Assembly (NCBI GenBank): GCA_015227615.1
Contig: JAALGZ010000038.1
Location: 186,001 to 250,000, forward strand
Reading direction: 5' to 3'
DNA length: 64,000 bases
Origin: Labyrinthula sp. Ha
Taxonomy: Eukaryota > Sar > Bigyra > Labyrinthulida > Labyrinthulaceae
How positions within the stretch are numbered: the first letter of the stretch is position 1; the number at the start of each line of letters is the position of its first letter. Of this stretch, positions 57,250-64,000 are shown piece by piece. The position numbers and the translations under genes are program-made. The notes under the pieces are model-generated. The model was not told the origin of the DNA, ran no database searches, and saw only the letters and a program-made list of their open reading frames with translations.

Positions 57250-58908
57250 ATGAATAGATTAAGTAATAAAAGAGTATCCTCCCAGAAGACAACAACCAAG
57301 CAGAGACTCAAAAGAAAAAGTTTTTTGCTGTTTTCGTCATCAGCTGCTGGTATGAACGAGTATCAAAACATTTCGACATTGAACCCAGCGTTCAATAAAA
57401 ACAGTACCAAGATTTCTTCGGTGAAACCGAATGAACTAAGTCTTATTGGGAGCAATGTTAGAGATAGAGAGTTCACAAAGGCTTCAAGGCATGTAAATGA
57501 AGTTGGTCTTTACATACATCCCGAAGGATATCCTTGTGCTAGGAGAAGTTTAAAGAAACCTGTGAGATGTTCGGATCAGTTAATCGGTCTTGTTGGGGGT
57601 GATCCATTGCATAGCGTTCAATTAGCCAGAACAAGAATTGATTATAAAATAAATAGAAGTAGCCTTGCTGGGTTAGAATCTTCACCATTGAAAGTTGTTA
57701 CATTAAAGGAAGGTATCTTATCTATCTACAATTCACAACAGCAGAAAAACACACCTCTAACTGAGCACCAAGGAGAAAGATTAGATGAGGCTAAATTTGA
57801 AAAATTATGCTCTGATGGTACTTTATTCTTGGGAGAAAAGGTACTAATAGAGAGGATATCGTCTATTTCTTATAATAGAAAAAGATCAAACACCATTGGT
57901 TTGAGATTCACAGATGAGGAAGATGTAAAAGGATATTTTAAATTGAGCGAAAAACTGCAAAAATCATTTACAAAAGCAAGAGAAAAGATAAAAAAAAGAA
58001 ATTCTGAAATGGGAAATAGTACATTAAGTGCGAGGAATACAGTTTTCTCATCATTTAGTCGCAACAAAGTTTCTACAGAGACAAAACAGTCGTTGTTTTC
58101 AAGGAGTAGTGTCCAAAGTGGAAAACATAGGAAAAGTGTCGAGAGTTTATTACTCTCAGAAGACAACTCTTCTAATAAGACAATATGGCTGCACTTTATT
58201 GGAGAAAACTCTGCTCAAAGTTGGTTACTTGATTTTTTAACAGAAATTAGAAACCAAGCTTTGCTTAATGAAAAATATTTTTTTCTATATAAAGAAAAAT
58301 TAATTTTAACAGAAAATAAGAGAGAAAGTATAAAAAGAGTAGAAAAACGAGAGTCGGAGGTTGAGGATGCTTCAACTTTACATAACATCGTGCAAAATAT
58401 GGAACTCGTCTTGAGAACTGCTATTGACTTATTTGCTCTTTCCAATGGTAATAAATCTATAGAGTGCAACCAATTAAGATCTGAATTAGCAGATTTTCTT
58501 CTCGAAAGAGGAAGAAAGACAATTTCAGACTGTCAAACACACGAGGGTCAGATGTGGAAGAAATTATCTAACAGATTAATAAACCCAAGTAAAATGTACG
58601 AGGACTCTAGTAAACTATCGAGGGGAAAAAAAGCTGCTGATATGAGCGAAATGTTGCTTTTTCTTAGAGATTTTGTGGCAGATGAAATTCATTATAGTAT
58701 CAGTGCCTTTGATGATGCAGAATATCAGGAAATGATCGTTGAAGATCAGTATTCCTCTTTATTGGAAGGCAATGCACCTGATATGATTAAGCTCTCCCAT
58801 GCTATTTTTCAACGATATGGAGTAGTTCCTCCCTGTTTTATCATGTTTTTGACGTTTAAGCGCAAGAGTCTCTTGGATAAAACCAGGGCTGTGTTCCAAT
58901 GCAATTAG
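57250..58908 (+). CDS. unrecognised 552-residue protein, copy B of a duplicated pair (possible split PH-like domain)
   Basis: Intact paralogue of 47163-48824, same strand, nearly the same length. Shared blocks include NEVGLYIHPEGYPCARRSL, KKPVRCSDQLI, LKVVTLKEGILSIY, NKTIWLHFIGENSAQSWLLDF, NQALLNEKYF, NMELVLRTAIDLFAL, MSEMLLFLRDFVADEIHYS. The N-terminal 75 residues and the basic Ser-rich insert (about 235-300) have diverged most, as expected of flexible regions, while the flanking blocks are held, so both copies seem to be under selection. No TM or targeting signal. Stop is TAG. A 400-bp spacer separates it from the polytopic membrane protein downstream on the same strand. Function unknown; PH-like fold is inference. 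Confidence 0.88.
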   Translation: MNRLSNKRVSSQKTTTKQRLKRKSFLLFSSSAAGMNEYQNISTLNPAFNKNSTKISSVKPNELSLIGSNVRDREFTKASRHVNEVGLYIHPEGYPCARRSLKKPVRCSDQLIGLVGGDPLHSVQLARTRIDYKINRSSLAGLESSPLKVVTLKEGILSIYNSQQQKNTPLTEHQGERLDEAKFEKLCSDGTLFLGEKVLIERISSISYNRKRSNTIGLRFTDEEDVKGYFKLSEKLQKSFTKAREKIKKRNSEMGNSTLSARNTVFSSFSRNKVSTETKQSLFSRSSVQSGKHRKSVESLLLSEDNSSNKTIWLHFIGENSAQSWLLDFLTEIRNQALLNEKYFFLYKEKLILTENKRESIKRVEKRESEVEDASTLHNIVQNMELVLRTAIDLFALSNGNKSIECNQLRSELADFLLERGRKTISDCQTHEGQMWKKLSNRLINPSKMYEDSSKLSRGKKAADMSEMLLFLRDFVADEIHYSISAFDDAEYQEMIVEDQYSSLLEGNAPDMIKLSHAIFQRYGVVPPCFIMFLTFKRKSLLDKTRAVFQCN

Positions 58909-59309
58909 ATGTACATATTCGTAACCACCACTGTATCGAGTATTAATGTCATTTTTTTTTCATGGGGAAATGAAATATTTATTTTATGTGTTATGCTTGT
59001 TGTTGTTGTTTTGTAGCAATCTGAGGCCAATATACTGGTGTTTTGGCAGATGTATTTGTGATGTTCCTTTTTATTTTCTTGTTTCTTATCCAAGTGTTCC
59101 TAATTATATTAGTTCTTAGTCAAGTAGTATTGTATTTGTCTCGTTATATTTTTTATTGTTTTAAAGTATCAGAATAATATTTAACTTTATTACTCTTGTG
59201 TTAACTTTTGTTTTATTGAGATAGCATCCTTTTTTAGTATTAGAACCACAATGGTGCTTTACCACTTAATAATATTCCATTTGCTTGCGCAAAATATTGA
59301 GAAAACTAA
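58909..59309. other. intergenic spacer
   Basis: 401 bp, T-rich on the + strand (poly-T and TTGTTGTTGTTG tracts near 58997-59012), between two same-strand genes. It should hold the 3' end of copy B and the promoter of the next gene. Nothing else recognised. Confidence 0.5.
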
Positions 59310-60263
59310 ATGCAGTTAAACATAGCAAATCTATTATTCAAAACTAGTTTTTACTTGCTCTTTCTGATTTTATTATCTCTGCTGCAAATATTGCTGCCAA
59401 ATTTGGATATATTTTTTAAGCGCTATGGCCAAAGGCACAGAATTTCAGGTTTGGTTCATCTCTTCCTTCTTTCTGTGTATTTATTTTCCCTCTTCTATGG
59501 ACTTAAGCAAAGCGAAAGGCTCTTGGTCAACATAGTACTTGGTATTTCTGGAATAGTGCTAACTCTGACTGCAGCATTTGACTTTCAGAAAGTTCACGAG
59601 AAGAAAACAAATGTTGCCTCCGGGCCCTTACAAGAGGAAACTACTGTAACCTACTCTGAGATGATTGAGCACGCTTTTTACCAAGGATTAAATCTTCTAC
59701 AAATTATTTATATTTATATGAGCACAATCACCGATGAATCCTTCTCAAAGTTTATACTCTTAGCTCTTGTAACTTCTCCCTGGTTATTCAGAAAGAAGTT
59801 TCCTATTAATTCTTTTTCGGCAAATTACACAAAAGGACAGAAAGTTTCAATTTACACAATTCTTTACCGCATTAAAAAATATCAATATGTATTTTATAAA
59901 CATATTGTTCTTCACGGGCTGAATATTACCTTCGCAGTTTCGAAAGAGATCGAACCGTATTTCAGCTCAACTCGATTTTATTTATTCTGGTTATGCTTAA
60001 ACTCCGCTTATGTTTTTGAGTTCTTTTTTCAATCACTAGTTAGGAAAAAAGTAATATCTCAAAGAACAATGTTGGTTTTAAATCAGAGTTTGATGCTCAC
60101 GGGATCAATTGCTGGCGTAGAGCTTGTTTTTCATGTTCATCCATTCGCAGCAGCTTTATCTTTATTCCTTAATTTTTTTAATAGAGGAAATGACTTTTTA
60201 AATGTCGTGCTGACTTTTTTTGTTGTGCTAATGATCCAGCAGAGCAGTTTAGAAATATCGTAG
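59310..60263 (+). CDS. polytopic membrane protein, unrecognised
   Basis: 317 residues with about seven to eight hydrophobic segments: near 10-33, 44-64, 71-91, 125-140, 146-160, 221-244, 254-274 and 280-310. A hydrophilic loop after the third carries FDFQKVHEKKTN and GPLQEETTVTYSEMIEHAF, and a second charged loop carries FSANYTKGQ and LYRIKKYQYVFYKH. The short polar motifs between helices look conserved rather than random, so a real family is likely, but I cannot name it. No signal peptide; the N-terminus starts directly with a hydrophobic helix. Transporter, enzyme or structural roles are all possible. The ATG at 59310 is the first in frame. Stop is TAG. Confidence 0.8.
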   Translation: MQLNIANLLFKTSFYLLFLILLSLLQILLPNLDIFFKRYGQRHRISGLVHLFLLSVYLFSLFYGLKQSERLLVNIVLGISGIVLTLTAAFDFQKVHEKKTNVASGPLQEETTVTYSEMIEHAFYQGLNLLQIIYIYMSTITDESFSKFILLALVTSPWLFRKKFPINSFSANYTKGQKVSIYTILYRIKKYQYVFYKHIVLHGLNITFAVSKEIEPYFSSTRFYLFWLCLNSAYVFEFFFQSLVRKKVISQRTMLVLNQSLMLTGSIAGVELVFHVHPFAAALSLFLNFFNRGNDFLNVVLTFFVVLMIQQSSLEIS

Positions 60264-63246
60264 CTATTTAGTTTTTCAATAGAATTGTTAATCTGCTAAT
60301 GTAATTTATCTTTGTTCTGAGTAGCCGCGTTTATAACTAATACTTGAAATCATTTTCTTTAAGTTGAGGTTATTCTTTTTGTTGAAATTTGCTGAAAACA
60401 AGACAATGTAGACTGAAACTTTATTTAATAAGGGGAGGGTTCTCATAAACTGTTGGTTTTTTCGTTTAAGCAGCTATACAAGGAGGAACTCAACAGCTCT
60501 GAGTTAGATTTTGTTTCATAAATTATGTACATTGTAAGTGAAAACTAGGTAAGTTTCTATTTTCGCTAAACACTATCACCTAGAATGTTTCATCTGACAA
60601 TAAAACTTTCCGTAAACTTACCGTTCTCAAAACTAAGTCGGTTTTACTTAGGCCAAGTATGCTACGCTTGATTCATGATATTAAATTATTTAAGACTAAG
60701 AGAATCTAAACATCGCTGTAAAGATTCAACTTTTTTTTAGTCTCTCCATGTTTCTTAAGTTTAGTCATGTGCTAGTTAATTCTAATAAGTTACAGCATGT
60801 TCTAGCGAGATATGATTTCCTTCTGCTGAAGTGCAGCTGTAGAACAAGGAAGACTTGGTGAAGCTGTAGGAAGCACAATTTCATTATTATACTAAGTACA
60901 CAAGTCCTATAGCAATAGAAGAGAATAGTTATTTTATGCTATGGATCAAAGTGTCTCTATCATTTGGCAGTACCTGATAAATATAGATTGCAATAATGAC
61001 GCATTTTTTACAAGCCTTAAGTTAAAAATATTGCGAACCTAGCTTAGCCAAACCATTTAAGATTAGGAAGACGAGCAAAAGACACTTACGTTTCTATGTT
61101 ATATGGAAAGTATTCATAGGCACACATAATTACACCCAAGCATAATGTCCCAATAAAGAAAGTTCTAGGCCTAAAAAAATTTCTGGTCATTCAATAGCAG
61201 TGGTTATTCAGATCTAAGCCAAAGCTTTTAATCTTGTCTCTCTGATAGTTTTCTCGTGCTTAGTTACCGCTAAGGTATCTTCTGGCCACTATCTTACTAT
61301 TGTTTGCTAGTAAAAACTGTGCTCTTGTGATCAGATTGGGGCATTCACATAGCATGCTTGGGGTCTTAAGAATCTTATCTTGGTATCTAGACCCGTAAAT
61401 GAAGGTTTAGAAGTTAATAGCATTTTGCTCTGTTTCTAAATAAAGAAGATAAATTAAATACAGAAAAGTGTCATATAGAGAATGACGTTTGTAGATCCTT
61501 GTAATTGACACAACCCGTAATATTTTTCTCTCTAATCCATGCAGCAAAGTGTAATGTCACAATATTCGAGCAACTAGGCACTGTAAACTATAATCCTGGA
61601 GCAGACAAGTAATATATCTGTTTCATATGTATATAACAAAGCTCTCTTCCAATACTACGCAAATAAAAAGAGCAGGGAAGTCAACCAATCAAACAACAAC
61701 TTAATCCAAGCAAGTATCTTAGCAAATAACACCCCTGGGTGTTTAATGCACTATCCAGATTGATCCACTTTCTGGATAATGCAAATAGCAGGCCCTGAAC
61801 TTTGACCCATATTGCCTTATCCAACTTTTTAAATTAATTTGAACATCTTTCTAACTGGGTATTATCTCACAAAAGCCACAGATCTAATACTGATAATAAG
61901 GCTTTAAATTTTGAAGATTAAAAGTTTGATCACAGTTAAAATCTAACTGAAGATGTGGCTAGCTCAAATGAGCCTTTATACGTTCTTGGCTCCATAATAT
62001 TTTTACTTACTGGAAGTAATCGACGCACTACCCAGAGTCTACATGAATAAGTGTGTGGAACGGTGTGTCTCTGACTAGAACTAACTCCTACTAATCAACA
62101 TGTACTAGAGACTATCTAACAAAACCTGCAGGCGAACAGAACTCCTTTACTTGGTTAGTGGTGGTTAGTACCAAGGGTCATAATAATTTTTTCCGAAGAG
62201 GCGTGTATCACTTAGTCTAATCTTAACACTCATTTTCCAGCAACAAAACTTAAAGTTATTCAGCGACTGCCGATCTAGGATAGGACTTAATGTCCGAGAA
62301 GATACTCTTTTGAACTCACATGCCAGCCAAACATTTAAACCATTCTGCTTATTATGGTCAATAGAGTATAGTTCTCAGCAATTAATTCAGTGTCGCTTTA
62401 TATTGTTCACTTAAATCAAATTTTATTTGTAAAAGCAGCAAAAAAAAGTAAAAACTATTCGTGACCTGATTGGATTCTAGCTAGCGTTGTTTTGTACATA
62501 CCTTTATAAACTCTCATGAGCAACCATTGTGGGATGTAGATCTTATTTTCAGATTATTATCTGTTTCAAGTTAGCAATTAGCAACTCTATTGGGCCTCCA
62601 TTGGTACTAAACAAAAAAAAATATTACAATATACCCGTGTAACTTAAAATACACAGGATGGAAACTTGCAATACACTAAAATATGTGAAAAAGGTATGAT
62701 TTTGCCCATGTTGTTTCGAAGTTGGGAACTAGGCGTACCAGGTTCCATCGCTTTTAACTCGATTGTGGATACGTTACTAAAAACCACAAACAAAGTGCTT
62801 ATAAAACAGTTGCTTTTATCAAAATTATGCCTTATGTAGCTATAAAATTTATGACGGAGTTAAAACTTCTATCAAAGTTTTTTGTTCAATTGTCCTATCC
62901 TCAATAGCTGGAAGAATTTTTCTAAACTGTTTTTTCAACATACATCATTCTCACAGACAACAGAGGTTATTATGACATGGTACCCAGTATGCTAGTATTC
63001 AGGTTGCCATTACCAACAACCTTCTCCTACTTCTCATCACCACAGGGCTACTCTTGAGTGTAGCACAAAATTTTTGTTTTTTTTCCTTATTTAGTGGTAT
63101 TGCAAAACGGAGGTATTGAATCTGCTCATCTTTAGTTTACAACAGCCCTCATAACTGAATCTAGATTTGATACTACAGTTACTATTGTAAAAATAATTGC
63201 AACCACTTAGACTATATATTACATTCAAGACTCCAACGAAAAAAAA
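60264..63246. other. gene-free block
   Basis: About 3 kb with no credible ORF. Two adjacent inverted repeats lie at 61728-61743 (AACACCC-CT-GGGTGTT) and 61748-61782 (arms around TATCCAGA / TCTGGATA with one mismatch). The right edge has an A-run at 63239-63246 that is the pol III terminator of the minus-strand tRNA. No other RNA gene was recognised. Confidence 0.55.
63239..63246 (-). terminator. RNA polymerase III terminator of tRNA-Lys
   Basis: Eight T on the minus strand directly after the tRNA 3' end, the usual pol III stop signal. Confidence 0.85.
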
Positions 63247-63319
63247 TTCCCGAAGAGGGGCTCGAACCCTCGACCATTAGGTTAAGAGCCTAACGCTCTA
63301 CCAACTGAGCTATCCGGGA
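63247..63319 (-). tRNA. tRNA-Lys, anticodon CTT
   Basis: 73 nt including the discriminator base. All four arms form: acceptor TCCCGGA / TTCGGGA (7 pairs, one G-T); D stem GCTC/GAGC; anticodon stem TTAGG/CCTAA around loop CTCTTAA, anticodon CTT for lysine AAG; T stem GAGGG/CCCTC with loop TTCGAGC. No intron and no encoded CCA, as in eukaryotic nuclear genes. The internal pol III A box (TAGCTCAGTTGG) and B box (GGTTCGAGCCC) are intact. Confidence 0.97.
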
Positions 63320-63400
63320 TTCCTGCGAACTCTTGCGTTGCAACCTAATAGTCCTTACTATACTTGCTTTATTCCTATCAGTTTACATAATAAATAAAAG

Positions 63401-64000
63401 ATGTTAATGAACAAGACTCTTTCAACATTACGCGTTGCTCACACGCGCTTCGCTTCTTCTCTCATCGTTGCCCAACAAAAAGCAGGCGTTTACGATCCAT
63501 CTCTACTCTCTTGTGTAACAGCAGCCAAAGAACTTGGTGGACCAGTATGTCCGTAGTTTTATATTACTCTCTAGGTTTCTGTTCTTGTTGCTGGAAATGC
63601 TGATGAGGCTAAATCTGCAGCAGAAGGTGTAGCAAAAATTCCTGGAGTTGACTCCGTTATCTCAGCTGGAAGCGATGAATTTTCAAACTCTGTGGCTGAA
63701 TCCGTAACTGATCTAATCTCTCAAGTTCAAGAATCTAAATCCTTCACTCATATTTTAGCAGCAACCACAAACGAAGGAAAAAACATTCTTCCAAGAGCGG
63801 CTGCAGTATTGGATGGAGCTGCAATATCTGATGTGATTGAAATCAAGGATGAGAATACCTTTCAGAGACCAATGTATGCTGGTAATGCCATTGCGACGGT
63901 TTCATCTTCCCACGAACCAAAGTTCTTGACAATCCGACCAACCAATTTTGACAAGTCTGAAGTTGATGGAAACTCTGCATCAGTAGAAGAGTTTTCTTTT
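63401..64000 (+). CDS. ETFA: electron transfer flavoprotein alpha subunit, 5' part (runs off the window)
   Basis: The first 190 residues of ETF-alpha, which with ETF-beta carries electrons from mitochondrial acyl-CoA and amino-acid dehydrogenases to ETF-ubiquinone oxidoreductase. Exon 1 is 63401-63544 and encodes a typical mitochondrial presequence (MLMNKTLSTLRVAHTRFASS) and the start of domain I (SLIVAQQKAG). Exon 2 starts at 63575 (VSVLVAGNADEAKSAAEGV) and continues through HILAATTNEGKNILPRAAAVLDG and PMYAGNAIATVSS. Splicing of the 30-nt intron keeps the frame (GGP|VSVLVAGN). The FAD-binding C-terminal domain lies beyond the window. Methionine 3 is an alternative start. Confidence 0.93.
63545..63574 (+). 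other. spliceosomal intron of ETFA, 30 nt
   Basis: GTATGTCCGT donor and TTACTCTCTAG acceptor. The flanking exons join as the conserved GGPVSVLVAGN, and the unspliced frame does not continue, so the boundaries are firm. Confidence 0.92.

Noticed and set aside
61728-61782. Adjacent inverted repeats as a structured RNA or MITE
   Set aside because: A 12-13 nt imperfect arm is near chance expectation for this length of sequence, and no target-site duplication or second copy was seen.

Overview
The window comes from an AT-rich eukaryotic nuclear genome, most likely a unicellular protist with mitochondria, peroxisomes and heterotrimeric G-protein signalling. This rests on a eukaryotic tRNA-Lys with a pol III T-run, GT-AG introns, a Ty1/copia retrotransposon, a splicing factor, a ribosome-biogenesis factor, a G-gamma subunit, a PTS1-tailed acyl-CoA dehydrogenase fusion and an ETF-alpha gene with a presequence. 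Genes are mostly single-exon and start in an A-rich context (A at -3, runs such as AACAAAATG). The few introns I can resolve are only 28-31 nt. The standard genetic code fits every conserved gene. I cannot place the organism more precisely; an early-branching opisthokont or a stramenopile are both possible.

Layout. 1-5526 has no gene. 5527-7604 holds a phenylalanine-hydroxylase gene with a mitochondrial-type leader, convergent with an unrecognised membrane protein. 7605-12992 is again gene-free. 12993-24611 holds a family of three related type II membrane proteins with LRR-like ectodomains (two on +, one on -). A young, whole-looking 5.06-kb Ty1/copia element sits between the first and second, and a glutathionyl-hydroquinone-reductase-like gene between the second and third. 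24612-28257 is gene-free. 28258-38044 is the densest part: threonine synthase, G-protein gamma, a small membrane protein, a three-exon membrane-anchored zinc metalloprotease, an interrupted ORF, an SR140/U2SURP-like splicing factor lacking the usual RRM, EFG1, and a small acidic protein. After a 2.3-kb gap comes an APH/acyl-CoA-dehydrogenase fusion ending in -SKL (40344-42716). A duplicated pair of unrecognised proteins (47163-48824 and 57250-58908) is separated by 8.4 kb of gene-free DNA, followed by a polytopic membrane protein (59310-60263). The right end has tRNA-Lys(CTT) and the 5' part of ETFA.

Functionally the recognised genes are housekeeping: amino-acid metabolism (phenylalanine to tyrosine, threonine synthesis), acyl-CoA oxidation and its electron carrier, quinone/glutathione redox, RNA processing and G-protein signalling. 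The lineage-specific content is the LRR-like surface-protein family, the duplicated 552/553-residue pair and the membrane metalloprotease. Two of the three LRR-like genes carry one in-frame TGA each, and a third locus carries one in-frame TAA; whether these are decay, recoding, unusual introns or assembly errors cannot be decided from sequence alone.
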